Assembly (NCBI GenBank): GCA_012513515.1
Contig: JAAZCA010000029.1
Coordinates: forward strand, 41,812-105,811
Direction: 5' to 3'
Length of the DNA: 64,000 nucleotides
Source: Myxococcales bacterium
Lineage (GTDB): Bacteria; UBA10199; 2-02-FULL-44-16; JAAZCA01
In this document: one piece after another, positions 16,842-25,795 of the stretch
Position numbering within the stretch: position 1 is the stretch's first letter
How the letters are laid out: each line of letters starts with the position of its first letter
The notes under the pieces: model-generated
Seen by the model: the letters and a program-made list of their open reading frames with translations, nothing else
Database searches by the model: none
Told to the model about the DNA's origin: nothing
Made by a program: the position numbers and the translations under genes

Positions 16842-17736
16842 AACCGCGCCTGAGGAGGAGCTCTCCGAACGGACGGTGGTGACCTCAATTGAAAAAGTCA
16901 GCATACCAGTTGATGAGAAGGCCTACATACTTTTCATTTCGGGGCCCCTCATCGGTAAGATGTACCTTCTCGAGGACGAGGTTACCATCATAGGTCGCGC
17001 GCCCGATATCGACATATCGATAAGCGACTCGAGGATATCAAGGCGCCACCTGGAAATTTCCCTCCGCGAGGGACGCGCTGTCATAAAGGATCTCGACTCG
17101 ACCAACGGAACATTCGTCAACGGCAAGCGCGTGGCGACCAAAGTCCTGGAAAACGGCGATAAGATCCACATCTCCTCCGACACTTTTTTCAAATTCGCGC
17201 TGGGCGATGCCGCCGAGAGGATGTTTCAGGAGGAAATGCACCAGATGGCGAACTACGACGCCGTCACAAACGTCTTAAACAAGCACGCCTTCCTCCGCCG
17301 ACTGAAGGAGGAATTCAGCTATTCGAAGAGGCAGAAGCTCCCGCTCTCCCTGATCATGATCGACATAGATTTTTTCAAGAAGGTCAACGATACTTACGGC
17401 CATATGGCCGGTGACTACGTCCTGCACGGAGTCGCAGAAAGAATTCAAAAGGGGCTGCGCGACGAAGACATAGTCTCGCGATACGGCGGCGAGGAGTTCG
17501 CAGTTATCCTTAGAAATACCGATGCAAAAAGCGCCTTGATGCTCGGCGAAAGAATCCGCAGATCGGTTGAAGAAAAACCCTTTCAATTCGAAAAAGATTC
17601 AATATCGGTCACCGTAAGCCTTGGGATCTCTACCCTCGCCGATGGCAATTTTACGACATCGAGCGATCTGCTCGCCAGATCCGATGCATGCCTGTACAAG
17701 TCCAAACAGGACGGTAGAAACCGCGTAACATCATAG
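16795..17736 (+). CDS. FHA-domain diguanylate cyclase
   Basis: This 313-residue protein has a basic N-terminus, then an FHA domain (about 43-136) with the phosphopeptide-binding residues in IIGR (65-68), SRRH (82-85) and STNGTFVNG (102-110). A GGDEF domain follows (about 150-313) with an intact active site GGEEF (231-235) and an inhibitory I-site RDED (222-225) five residues before it. It should make cyclic-di-GMP with product inhibition. ATG 16795 has AGGA nine bases upstream and lies inside the kinase gene; the longer frame from 16639 adds residues encoded over the kinase tail and was rejected. FHA recognition of the kinase or its substrates is inferred from the overlap and family knowledge. 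Confidence 0.92.
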   Translation: MAKKGTKKRSWKTKIETAPEEELSERTVVTSIEKVSIPVDEKAYILFISGPLIGKMYLLEDEVTIIGRAPDIDISISDSRISRRHLEISLREGRAVIKDLDSTNGTFVNGKRVATKVLENGDKIHISSDTFFKFALGDAAERMFQEEMHQMANYDAVTNVLNKHAFLRRLKEEFSYSKRQKLPLSLIMIDIDFFKKVNDTYGHMAGDYVLHGVAERIQKGLRDEDIVSRYGGEEFAVILRNTDAKSALMLGERIRRSVEEKPFQFEKDSISVTVSLGISTLADGNFTTSSDLLARSDACLYKSKQDGRNRVTS

Positions 17737-17786
17737 AGTTATCTACCTTGACTTTTATCTCTTCAGGGAATAGCCAAGGCTCTCCT

Positions 17787-18629
17787 ATGGCAAACCTCAT
17801 CGATGGCAAGGCCCTCGCGGCAAAGATCCGTAACGAAATCGCAAAAGATGTGGAGGCGCTGAAGGCACGGAATATCAACCCCGGGCTAGCGGTCGTGTTG
17901 GTCGGCAACGATCCGGCATCCAGCCTCTACGTCAGCAGCAAAAAGAAGGCCTGCGCCAAGGCCGGAATAGAAAGTTTCTCCTACGAACTCCCCGCCTCCG
18001 CATCCGAAAAAGAACTGCTCGATCTGATCGGAAAGCTTAATTCGAACGGAAAAATCCACGGAATTCTCGTGCAGCTTCCCCTCCCCGATCACATGGATGA
18101 ATCAAGGATCATCAACGCAATCTCCCCGGAAAAGGATGTGGATGGCTTTCATCCGGTGAGCGTCGGCAGGCTGGTGCTCGGCGAACCGGGCTTTCGCTCA
18201 TGCACCCCCGCCGGAATCATGGAGCTGATCGACTCCACCGAAATAGATATCAAGGGAAAGCGCGCAGTCATAGTCGGCAGAAGCAATATCGTCGGGAAGC
18301 CCCTCGCTTTCATGCTTCTTGAGCGCCATGCCACCGTGACCATCTGCCATTCCAAAACCGCTGACCTGAAAGGCGAAGTCAGAAATGCCGACATACTGAT
18401 CGCAGCCATAGGCAGAGCCAGATTCATCGGCGGGGATTGGATAAAGCCGGGAGCAATGGTCATAGATGTCGGAATCAACCGCCTTGACGACGGACGCATA
18501 GTGGGCGATGTGGATTTTGATTCGGCGAAGGATGTCGCCGGAGCGATAACGCCGGTCCCCAAAGGAGTCGGCCCGATGACGATCACGATGCTGCTCAAAA
18601 ACACGGTTCTATCCGCACAAAGAAGCTGA
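17787..18629 (+). CDS. folD: Methylenetetrahydrofolate dehydrogenase/methenyltetrahydrofolate cyclohydrolase
   Basis: This 280-residue bifunctional enzyme interconverts 5,10-methylene-, 5,10-methenyl- and 10-formyl-tetrahydrofolate. Signatures are [18 protein letters not shown] with the catalytic Tyr/Lys pair, [20 protein letters not shown] and the NADP loop [11 protein letters not shown]. The start is ATG 17787; the TTG at 17748 adds 13 unconserved residues. The gcv genes follow on the same strand, and GcvT produces its substrate 5,10-methylene-THF. Confidence 0.97.
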   Translation: MANLIDGKALAAKIRNEIAKDVEALKARNINPGLAVVLVGNDPASSLYVSSKKKACAKAGIESFSYELPASASEKELLDLIGKLNSNGKIHGILVQLPLPDHMDESRIINAISPEKDVDGFHPVSVGRLVLGEPGFRSCTPAGIMELIDSTEIDIKGKRAVIVGRSNIVGKPLAFMLLERHATVTICHSKTADLKGEVRNADILIAAIGRARFIGGDWIKPGAMVIDVGINRLDDGRIVGDVDFDSAKDVAGAITPVPKGVGPMTITMLLKNTVLSAQRS

Positions 18630-18675
18630 ATCGCTATTTGTGCAGAAGGAGCCATTTTGGAAGGTGATAACAGAT

Positions 18676-19764
18676 ATGACAAAACGCACCCCCCTATATG
18701 AAGAACACGTAAAACTCGGCGCTAAGATAGTCGAATTCGCAGGATGGGAGATGCCCGTCTCCTACACAGGCGTCATCGACGAGCACAAAGCGGTGCGCTC
18801 ATCAGCCGGCATCTTCGATGTATCCCATATGGGACAGATAGAATTTGCAGGCCCGGACGCGGAAAAATACCTTCAGAGCATCACCACCAACGACCTTCAC
18901 AGAATACATGACGGCAAAGCGCAGTATTCAATTCTCTGCAACGAACGTGGGACGGTGATAGACGACATAATAATCTACAGGTTTTCACCGGAAAGATTCA
19001 TGCTGGTCGTCAACGCATCCAACGCATCGAAGGACTTTGACTGGTTCATGAAAAACAAAAAGGGAAATGTTGAAGTCAAGGATCTGAGCGAAAAATTTGC
19101 TCTGATCGCCTTTCAAGGGCCAAAATCCATAGAAATTTTAAAGACCCTGACAGATATAAATCTCGATTCCGTGGGAACGTACGCATTTGCAGAAGGTTCT
19201 GTAGCGGGATGCAAGAACTGCATCGTAGCAAAAACAGGATACACCGGCGAAGAAGGGGTTGAAATATTCTCTTCCCCTGACGATGCACCGAAGATCTGGC
19301 GCTCGCTGCTTGAAAATGAGGGGCCGGAAGTCGTCAAAGCGGCCGGGCTCGGCGCCCGCGACACGCTCAGGATGGAAATGAAGTACAGCCTCTATGGGCA
19401 CGAGATAGACGACACCACCACTCCGATAGAAGCCGGGCTTTCATGGGCGGTAAAGCTCGACACCCCTGAGGATTTCATAGGCAAGAGTGCCCTTCTCGAT
19501 TTCGTAGGACAGGGAGCGAAAAGAAAATTGGTCGGCTTCAAGCTCCTCGATCGGGGCATACCGAGGCAGGGATACCCTATTCTCATCGACGAAAAGCCTG
19601 TTGGAATAGTAACCAGCGGCACGATGAGTCCCTCGCTGGGCTATCCGATAGGGATAGGCTTCGTCCCCTCTGAAAATGCAAAAATAGGCAGCGAAATTTT
19701 CGTTGACATCAGAGGTCAGGCAAGGAAAGCAGTTATCGTTAAGACTCCGTTTTACAAAAAATAA
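18676..19764 (+). CDS. gcvT: Glycine cleavage system T protein (aminomethyltransferase)
   Basis: This 362-residue protein transfers the methylene group from aminomethyl-lipoyl-GcvH to tetrahydrofolate and releases ammonia. It begins [20 protein letters not shown] and has the folate pocket segment [11 protein letters not shown] and the conserved [15 protein letters not shown] 18676 has a GGAAGGTG site upstream. First of gcvT-gcvH-gcvPA-gcvPB; folD ends 46 bases earlier. Confidence 0.97.
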   Translation: MTKRTPLYEEHVKLGAKIVEFAGWEMPVSYTGVIDEHKAVRSSAGIFDVSHMGQIEFAGPDAEKYLQSITTNDLHRIHDGKAQYSILCNERGTVIDDIIIYRFSPERFMLVVNASNASKDFDWFMKNKKGNVEVKDLSEKFALIAFQGPKSIEILKTLTDINLDSVGTYAFAEGSVAGCKNCIVAKTGYTGEEGVEIFSSPDDAPKIWRSLLENEGPEVVKAAGLGARDTLRMEMKYSLYGHEIDDTTTPIEAGLSWAVKLDTPEDFIGKSALLDFVGQGAKRKLVGFKLLDRGIPRQGYPILIDEKPVGIVTSGTMSPSLGYPIGIGFVPSENAKIGSEIFVDIRGQARKAVIVKTPFYKK

Positions 19765-19794
19765 ACTACCAGCGTCACAAAACAAGGAGCGATC

Positions 19795-20184
19795 ATGAAT
19801 ATACCTGACGATCTCAAGTACACCAAGGAACATGAGTGGGTTAAGCTCGAAGGGAAGACCGCGACGATTGGCATCACCGACTACGCGCAGGAGCAGTTGG
19901 GCGATGTGGTCTACGTCGAACTCCCGGAAGAAGGGGAGGAACTGGCCAAGGACGACACCTTCGGTTCCATCGAGTCCGTCAAGGCGGTCTCCGACTGCTA
20001 TTCTCCTCTCTCCGGAACGATAAACGACGTCAACAGCCTGCTGGCTGACAGCCCCGAGGTCCTCAATGAAGATTGCTACGGTGAGGGATGGTTGATCAAG
20101 ATCAAGGTCGCCGACCCTTCAGATCTGGACGATATGATGGATCACGAGGAATACAAGGCCTTCGTAGCAGAGGAATCCGCATAA
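19795..20184 (+). CDS. gcvH: Glycine cleavage system H protein
   Basis: This 129-residue lipoyl carrier shuttles the aminomethyl intermediate among P, T and L proteins. The lipoyl-lysine is Lys63 in SIESVKAVSD, and the surrounding LGDVVYVELPEEGE matches the family. AAGGAG lies upstream of ATG 19795. No lipoate-synthesis or L-protein gene is in the window. Confidence 0.97.
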   Translation: MNIPDDLKYTKEHEWVKLEGKTATIGITDYAQEQLGDVVYVELPEEGEELAKDDTFGSIESVKAVSDCYSPLSGTINDVNSLLADSPEVLNEDCYGEGWLIKIKVADPSDLDDMMDHEEYKAFVAEESA

Positions 20185-20185
20185 G

Positions 20186-21529
20186 ATGAGAAACCTTCCG
20201 CATACGGATAAAGAAATAAATGACATGCTCGCAACCGTCGGGCTCCGCGATATCGAAGAGCTCTTCAGGGGTATCCCCGAAACGATGAGATGCAGGGAAA
20301 AGCTCAGGCTGGGTGACGGGATGTCCGAACAGGAACTGGTTGCGCATCTGCGCGAACTCGCATCAAAAAACGACCCCCTCTCCGGAGGGGTTTCGTTTAT
20401 CGGCGCCGGCGCTTACAGGCACTACGTCCCAACCGCTGTCTCCGAACTCGCATCTCGCTCCGAATTCGTAACGCCATACACCCCTTACCAGCCTGAAATC
20501 AGCCAGGGAACCCTCCAGGTGCTCTACGAATATCAAACTATGATAGCCAGGCTCTTCGCAATGGATGTCTCCAACGCCTCCCACTACAGCGGAGCTACGG
20601 CGTGCGCCGATGCCTGCCTGATGGCCAAGCGCGTTGGCAAGCGCAGGACCAAAATCATAGTTCCGGATTCTCTGCATCCGGAATACAGAAGGGTTTTAAA
20701 GACGGTGCTGACAAGCGAAACCGATGTCACTGAGCTCCCATCGAGTTCGTCGGGGCTGATAGACAGAAAGTCGCTATCATACGCTCTCGACGATTCTACA
20801 GCGGCGGTCCTCGCGCAGTATCCAAACTTTTTTGGCATAGTGGAAGATCTCAAGGATATCTCAGACTCCGCGCATGCAGCAGGGGCCCTCTTCATAACGG
20901 TAACTCCGGAACCGCTCGCCCTCTCGATATTGAAACCTCCCGGGGAATTCGGCGCAGACATAGCGGTCGGCGAAGGGCTATCCTTCGGTTTGCCGGTCTG
21001 TTTCGGCGGACCTTCACTAGGAATTTTCACATGCAGCGAAAAACTCGTCCGCCAGATGCCAGGAAGGATCTGCGGCAAAGCCTTCGACAGCGAGGGGCGC
21101 CAGAGCTATACGCTCACCCTCTCCACGCGCGAACAACACATAAGGCGCGAAAAGGCCACCTCGAACATATGCTCCAATCAGGCTCTCTGCGCGACGACCG
21201 CAGCAATATATCTCTCGCTGCTCGGGCGCGAGGGGTTGAGGGAGCTCGCGCACATAAATCTCTCCCTTGCGGAGTACGCGAAGGAAAAACTTTCGTCGAC
21301 GGGAAAGGTAAGACTCCCCTTCCAGTCGACGACCTTCAATGAATTCGTCATCGAAGTAAACGGTTCGGCAGAAGATGTCATCTCCAGACTCGCTTCGCAG
21401 AAAATATTTGCAGGAGTGAATCTCAGCCGATGGTACGAAGGAATGGAAAATAGAATTTTGGTGTGCTGCACTGAGATGACTAACACATCTGAAATCGACA
21501 GATTCGCCGAGGCGCTGAAAAACATATGA
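20186..21529 (+). CDS. gcvPA: Glycine dehydrogenase (decarboxylating) subunit 1
   Basis: This 447-residue protein is the N-terminal half of the split P protein, which together with subunit 2 decarboxylates glycine with PLP. Typical segments are FIGAGAYRHYVPTAV, YTPYQPEISQGTLQ and NASHYSGATACADA. The ATG lies one base after the gcvH stop and its own stop overlaps gcvPB as ATGA. The split alpha/beta form is common in Firmicutes, archaea and many other lineages, unlike the fused enterobacterial protein. Confidence 0.96.
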   Translation: MRNLPHTDKEINDMLATVGLRDIEELFRGIPETMRCREKLRLGDGMSEQELVAHLRELASKNDPLSGGVSFIGAGAYRHYVPTAVSELASRSEFVTPYTPYQPEISQGTLQVLYEYQTMIARLFAMDVSNASHYSGATACADACLMAKRVGKRRTKIIVPDSLHPEYRRVLKTVLTSETDVTELPSSSSGLIDRKSLSYALDDSTAAVLAQYPNFFGIVEDLKDISDSAHAAGALFITVTPEPLALSILKPPGEFGADIAVGEGLSFGLPVCFGGPSLGIFTCSEKLVRQMPGRICGKAFDSEGRQSYTLTLSTREQHIRREKATSNICSNQALCATTAAIYLSLLGREGLRELAHINLSLAEYAKEKLSSTGKVRLPFQSTTFNEFVIEVNGSAEDVISRLASQKIFAGVNLSRWYEGMENRILVCCTEMTNTSEIDRFAEALKNI

Positions 21530-23013
21530 GCGAAAAATCAAATTTCAAAAATGGTCACGGTTCATCCGGCCTCTCCCTGGAGGAGCCGACGCTCTTCGAA
21601 CAGAGCATAAAAGGAAGGCGCGGCATATCGTTGGAAAAAACGGGGCTCAAAAAAACCGACCTCGGAAAGAGCCTCGGAGCGCTTTTAAGGGAATCCCCCG
21701 CCGAGCTGCCGGAGCTTGCTGAGGTCGACATAGTCAGACACTTCACGCGCCTTTCCATCCAAAACTACAGCAAGGACCTCGGCTTCTATCCGCTCGGATC
21801 CTGCACGATGAAGCACAATCCGCGCGTGGCCAACGCCGCTGCGGCGATCGAGGCATTTCAAAACACGCATCCCTATCAGCGCGATGAGAATGTGCAGGGA
21901 AACCTGAAGCTCTGCCATGAGCTGGAAACGATGCTCGCTGAAATAAGCGGAATGGATTCGGTCACGCTTTGGCCCGCGGCGGGAAGCCACGGCGAACTCA
22001 CCGGCATGCTGCTGATTCGCGCATATCACACCTCAAATGGAAATCCGCGCAGCAAGGTACTCATCCCTGATTCCGCCCATGGCACGAACCCGGCGTCGGC
22101 AGCTATATGTCACTATGAAGTCGTCACCGTAAAGTCCGGAGCGGACGGACTACTTGACCCAGATGCTGTAAGGGCTGCGATGGACGATGAAGTAGCCGCA
22201 ATAATGATAACGAATCCGAACACGCTCGGCATCTTCGAGGAAAACTTCAAGGAGGTCGCCGACATCGTCCACGAAAAAGGAGGGCTCGTCTATCTGGATG
22301 GAGCCAATTTGAACGCGCTCATGGGATATGTAAAGCCCGGCGAGATCGGCGCCGACGTGATGCACTTCAACCTGCACAAGACCTTCGGCACTCCGCACGG
22401 CGGAGGCGGCCCAGGCGCAGGACCTGTCGGAGTCGTGAAAAAGCTGGCGGAGTATCTTCCCCTTCCGCGCATCAAATTCGACGGGAAATCCTATAGCCTC
22501 ATGCGCGATGGAAAAAATTCGATCGGGATGATAAATTCCTTCTTCGGAAATTTCGGCGTCTTCATCCGCGCCTACGCATATATAAAAGAGCTTGGCTCCG
22601 ACGGGCTCAAGCGCTCCACGGAAATGGCGGTTCTGAACGCCAACTATGTGAAGTCGCGCCTCAAAGGACACTTCAATCTCCCATACGACAAACCGGTACT
22701 GCATGAATGCGTATTCGACGACAGGGTCCAGAATGAAATGGGGATAAAGACGATGGATATCGCCAAGCGCCTCATGGACTATGGCTTCCATCCCCCTACC
22801 ATCTATTTCCCGCTGATCGTCCATGGCGCGATCATGATAGAACCTACCGAAAGCGAGCCTAAGTCAATCATCGACGACTTTTGCGATGCGATGATATCCA
22901 TAGCCAAGGAGTGCAGGGAAAACCCGGATGTCGTGAAAAACGCTCCGGTCCGCCCCTTCCGCCGTCGCATCGATGAGGTCCGCGCCGCACGCGAAATCTG
23001 CCTCAGGGACTGA
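21526..23013 (+). CDS. gcvPB: Glycine dehydrogenase (decarboxylating) subunit 2
   Basis: This 495-residue protein is the PLP-bearing C-terminal half of the P protein. The Schiff-base lysine is Lys285 in MHFNLHKTFGTPHGGG, followed by the glycine-rich loop. Also visible are LGFYPLGSCTMKHNP and IPDSAHGTNPASA. It closes the gcv unit; a short spacer separates it from the convergent permease gene. Confidence 0.97.
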   Translation: MSEKSNFKNGHGSSGLSLEEPTLFEQSIKGRRGISLEKTGLKKTDLGKSLGALLRESPAELPELAEVDIVRHFTRLSIQNYSKDLGFYPLGSCTMKHNPRVANAAAAIEAFQNTHPYQRDENVQGNLKLCHELETMLAEISGMDSVTLWPAAGSHGELTGMLLIRAYHTSNGNPRSKVLIPDSAHGTNPASAAICHYEVVTVKSGADGLLDPDAVRAAMDDEVAAIMITNPNTLGIFEENFKEVADIVHEKGGLVYLDGANLNALMGYVKPGEIGADVMHFNLHKTFGTPHGGGGPGAGPVGVVKKLAEYLPLPRIKFDGKSYSLMRDGKNSIGMINSFFGNFGVFIRAYAYIKELGSDGLKRSTEMAVLNANYVKSRLKGHFNLPYDKPVLHECVFDDRVQNEMGIKTMDIAKRLMDYGFHPPTIYFPLIVHGAIMIEPTESEPKSIIDDFCDAMISIAKECRENPDVVKNAPVRPFRRRIDEVRAAREICLRD

Positions 23014-23051
23014 CGTTTTGGGGGAGATAAATGGTACACATCCACGGATAA

Positions 23052-25256
23052 TCAGGAAAATATTTCGCTGAATTTGATATCTTGGCCGATCAAAATAGCA
23101 GCCAGCAGCGGATACCCTTCCGTTCTCTGCATGAACTCCTCATAGTAGCTGGCATATTGCTCGTCGCTCTCATCTTCCCCAGGAGCCTTGATCCCAAGCA
23201 TGACCAGATCCGCCCCCTGCGAAGATTCCTTGATTGTAGTGGCAAGCGGAGAATCGCCATACGGATGCACGATCGTTTCTAGATCTGCAATCAGCCTAGC
23301 GCTTTTAGTAAATCCAGCCGTCTCCATTTCAAAGGATTCCTTCTCCCTGTCGTCCCTGACGACGGTCTTAAGGCTAAGGCGCGAGCCTCTCCATTCCGGG
23401 CTCGTCTGAAGGAGATAGCTGAGAACCAACATCAAATTCGCATTATTGCGACGCCCTCCCCACCAGCATATGATTTTTCTGAGTTTCCTGTGCGGCAGCT
23501 CTTGGTCGCGATTTTCCCTTACAATAACTAGGTTGCGTTTAGCGGCATAGACCATCTTTATTATCTTAGCAAACTCAATCGAACGCCCCGGCTCGTCGCT
23601 GGCGCCTATAAATACAGTATTTGGAGTCAGAGGCCCTATCCCGTAAGCGGAGATCAAAGTCTTCACACCTGAAAGGCGATCAGTCGCCTTGATCACCTCG
23701 ACAAGAGAAGGAATCTTTTTTTCCTTTAGATAAGTCATCACGACCTTCTCCATGGCTATCACCTTCTCTTCCCTGATGGAATCGTCGTCGTGTATTGAAG
23801 CCGTCGTCATGAACCCCTTGCCGTGCGATATCGCGTCTGCAAGTTCGATAAGATACATCCTCTTTGTCGGCGAACCACTTAAGACCAGTATGTTCGGCCT
23901 CCAGGTCTTTGCATGCTCCTCTGATTCGATGAGTTTGAAGATAGAATATCTTGAGAGTGCGAGATAAACGCTCCTTCTAATATCTATCCATCCACTCGCA
24001 AATTTTCTCTTAGCGACAAAATAATATATTCCCGCCACGACTATGGCAGATATGAATGTGGCTCCAGCGCTGATCATGAACATCACAACCATACATAGCG
24101 CCGACCCAAGCAGCGCTATGGGCCATGGCGTCCTGAATGCCGGTCTCCATGATGGATTGCCTATCATACCTTCAAGGGCAGCGACCAAATTCAAGGCTGC
24201 GTAAGTAACCAGAAAAAACATGGTAAGGACTGGAGCTATTGCATCCAAATCGCCCATGAGTATAGCGGCAAGCGCGATAAAGAAGGCAAAGGCCGTGGCA
24301 ACTCTGGGGGTATCTCTTTTCGAATGCCCCTTTCCCAAAAAGGATGGCATCGTCTTGTCCCTCGCCAGAGCCTGCAGCGTGCGAGGCGCCCCCAAAAGGC
24401 TCCCCAGGGAGCTGGACAAACTTGCTCCCCAGACTCCAGCTATGATGAGCCATCTCCATCTGGCAACTTTTTCTACAATATACAGATCGCTACGCAAAAG
24501 GTCTTCAGATACAAAGACCCTAAGCAATATTGGAATAGCAAGGTACACCACATATCCAAGCAGCACTGCAGAAATCGTACCTATTGGGATGGAACGCCCG
24601 GGCTCCTTTAGATCACCAGACATCGAAAGACCAGCCTCAGCGCCTGTTACCGCCGGGAAAAAGACGGCAAAAACTACCCAAAAATTCTCCACTTCGGGGA
24701 TAGCATTTACTGAAGCAATGTCATGATTCCCAAAAATCCCGAGAAAAAATGAAAATAGGGACGCTATTATAACGACGAGGATGAACATTGAGGCCTTGAG
24801 GGCGATATCGGCTGAAAGATATGCAAGCAAGGTCATCAATATAAGACTTACAACAGCAACTATTGTTACCGGGATTCCAGGAGCTATCATCCTCATGGAT
24901 TCGGCAAATCCTGAAATGTAGAATGCAATTCCTATCGCCCTGGCAAAAAAGAGGGGGATCCCTATTGCAGCTCCTGCCTCCACTCCAAGCGAACGCGAAA
25001 TCATGAAATACGCCCCGCCGGCACCAACCCGCATGTTAGTAGCAATAGAGGAGATCGAAAATGCGGTAATGAGAGTTATAGCGCTTGAAACCGAAACTAT
25101 AAAGATCGTTCCGAATATACCAACATTTCCGACCACCCACCCCATCCTCAGATACATTATCACGCCAAAGATGGTGAGCACACTGGGGAGAAAGACCCCC
25201 TTGAAGGTGCCAAACTGGTTTTTGCCCTTTTTGATTTCAGATTCTCTGTTTGACAT
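23052..25256 (-). CDS. APC-superfamily transporter, cation-chloride cotransporter (SLC12)-like
   Basis: This 734-residue membrane protein begins with GTFKGVFLPSVLTIFGVIMY, close to the first helix of the cation-chloride cotransporter family, and has about 12 hydrophobic segments up to residue 420. The cytoplasmic C-terminal half (about 440-734) resembles the SLC12 regulatory domain, with WRPNILVLSG, the WWGGRRNNANLMLVLSYLL segment and a tail related to universal stress-like folds. Transported ions cannot be read with certainty; an amino-acid permease role is the alternative. ATG 25256 has no ribosome binding site but lies seven bases after a candidate -10 box. Confidence 0.85.
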   Translation of the reverse strand: MSNRESEIKKGKNQFGTFKGVFLPSVLTIFGVIMYLRMGWVVGNVGIFGTIFIVSVSSAITLITAFSISSIATNMRVGAGGAYFMISRSLGVEAGAAIGIPLFFARAIGIAFYISGFAESMRMIAPGIPVTIVAVVSLILMTLLAYLSADIALKASMFILVVIIASLFSFFLGIFGNHDIASVNAIPEVENFWVVFAVFFPAVTGAEAGLSMSGDLKEPGRSIPIGTISAVLLGYVVYLAIPILLRVFVSEDLLRSDLYIVEKVARWRWLIIAGVWGASLSSSLGSLLGAPRTLQALARDKTMPSFLGKGHSKRDTPRVATAFAFFIALAAILMGDLDAIAPVLTMFFLVTYAALNLVAALEGMIGNPSWRPAFRTPWPIALLGSALCMVVMFMISAGATFISAIVVAGIYYFVAKRKFASGWIDIRRSVYLALSRYSIFKLIESEEHAKTWRPNILVLSGSPTKRMYLIELADAISHGKGFMTTASIHDDDSIREEKVIAMEKVVMTYLKEKKIPSLVEVIKATDRLSGVKTLISAYGIGPLTPNTVFIGASDEPGRSIEFAKIIKMVYAAKRNLVIVRENRDQELPHRKLRKIICWWGGRRNNANLMLVLSYLLQTSPEWRGSRLSLKTVVRDDREKESFEMETAGFTKSARLIADLETIVHPYGDSPLATTIKESSQGADLVMLGIKAPGEDESDEQYASYYEEFMQRTEGYPLLAAILIGQDIKFSEIFS

Positions 25257-25262
25257 GAGGGA

Positions 25263-25291
25263 AGATTACAATATCGCACAAAAACCAGCAA
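25263..25291 (-). promoter_or_regulatory. Candidate promoter of the transporter gene, leaderless geometry
   Basis: On the minus strand TTGCTG (25291-25286) and TAATCT (25268-25263) are 17 bases apart. Six bases separate the -10 box from ATG 25256, so the predicted start is the A of the start codon. Confidence 0.4.
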
Positions 25292-25313
25292 CCAATTACG
25301 AAGGTTGGTTATA

Positions 25314-25392
25314 GAAGCTAGAATCTAGAAGTGAGAAGCGAGATTTCTACAGGCGAGATTTTTCTAGCTTCTAGCCTCTCGCTTCTAGCTTC
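25314..25392. repeat. Facing heptamer arrays
   Basis: Four direct heptamers (25314-25341; GAAGCTA, GAATCTA and two variants) are followed after 23 bases by four inverse heptamers (25365-25392; TAGCTTC, TAGCCTC and variants). The two blocks can pair as an imperfect long hairpin. Period seven is unbroken within each block. Confidence 0.85.
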
Positions 25393-25420
25393 TGTTTTTC
25401 CCAGTCACGGTTGTTGCGGG

Positions 25421-25477
25421 ATCCCCGATTAAAGCACTCGGGGATGACAACCTTCTCGTCACTCGGGGATGACGACC
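25421..25477. repeat. Palindrome plus duplicated 18-bp motif
   Basis: ATCCCCGA (25421-25428) is inverted at 25438-25445 as TCGGGGAT, nine bases apart. The 18-bp motif CACTCGGGGATGACAACC (25435-25452) recurs with one mismatch at 25460-25477. The pattern resembles dispersed extragenic palindromic elements; no other copy is seen in this window. Confidence 0.7.
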
Positions 25478-25485
25478 ACACTATC

Positions 25486-25531
25486 ATTCCCGCGGTCTTA
25501 AGCCGCCGCCTTTGGCGGGGCAGGCGGGAAT
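25486..25531. repeat. Nested GC-rich palindrome (REP-like)
   Basis: ATTCCCGC (25486-25493) pairs with GCGGGAAT (25524-25531). An inner hairpin CCGCC (25506-25510) with GGCGG (25514-25518) lies between them. Such ATTCCCGC...GCGGGAAT palindromes are typical of repetitive extragenic elements in many Gram-negative genomes. A terminator is less likely because no T run follows. Confidence 0.65.
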
Positions 25532-25551
25532 CCCGTTCTGACCGTTCACCA

Positions 25552-25617
25552 GTTACGAGTCACTAGTCACGCCTGTTACGGGAGGGGTCGAATCCTGATC
25601 GCTGATCTTTGATCAGC
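25552..25617. repeat. Two short heptamer tracts
   Basis: Three heptamers of form GT[TC]AC-N2 run from 25552 to 25572 (GTTACGA, GTCACTA), preceded by an eight-base variant. Three heptamers of form GATC-N3 run from 25597 to 25617 (GATCGCT, GATCTTT). The two tracts have unrelated sequences but the same period. Confidence 0.55.
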
Positions 25618-25653
25618 ATTTTGTAAGATTAGCTTATATTCGAAAACATCCTT

Positions 25654-25726
25654 ATTAAGATTAAGATCAGGATCAAGATTAAGATGAAGATTAAGATGCG
25701 GAAAGGATTTTTTCTCAACCTCAGCC
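25654..25726. repeat. Hexamer array with short inverse block
   Basis: Eight consecutive 6-base units (25654-25701) of form AT-N2-[AG]G include ATTAAG four times plus ATCAGG, ATCAAG, ATGAAG and ATGCGG. Two inverse-type units, TCAACC and TCAGCC (25715-25726), follow after 13 bases. The same words occur in the spacers at 14662-14726 and 32671-32732. Confidence 0.85.
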
Positions 25727-25795
25727 GGAACCTATTTTTTCGGTCAATGGTCTAATGATCCATTGTCAATCGTCATCGATCACGGTTGTGAACAG

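Larger units (their letters stand above)
25257..25795. other. 539-bp gene-free spacer filled with short degenerate repeats
   Basis: No plausible coding frame is seen between the transporter gene and the TonB-family gene. The spacer holds at least six repeat blocks listed separately: facing heptamer arrays, a duplicated 18-bp motif with a palindrome, a nested GC-rich palindrome, two further heptamer tracts, a hexamer array and a final heptad-like tract with a CAATGG/CCATTG inverted repeat (25745-25750, 25760-25765). Confidence 0.8.

Noticed and set aside
25486..25531. Intrinsic terminator
   Set aside because: The palindrome is not followed by a T run on either strand and is 265 bases from the nearest gene end.
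25314..25701. CRISPR array
   Set aside because: Units are only 6-7 bases and adjacent, with no spacers and no cas genes.
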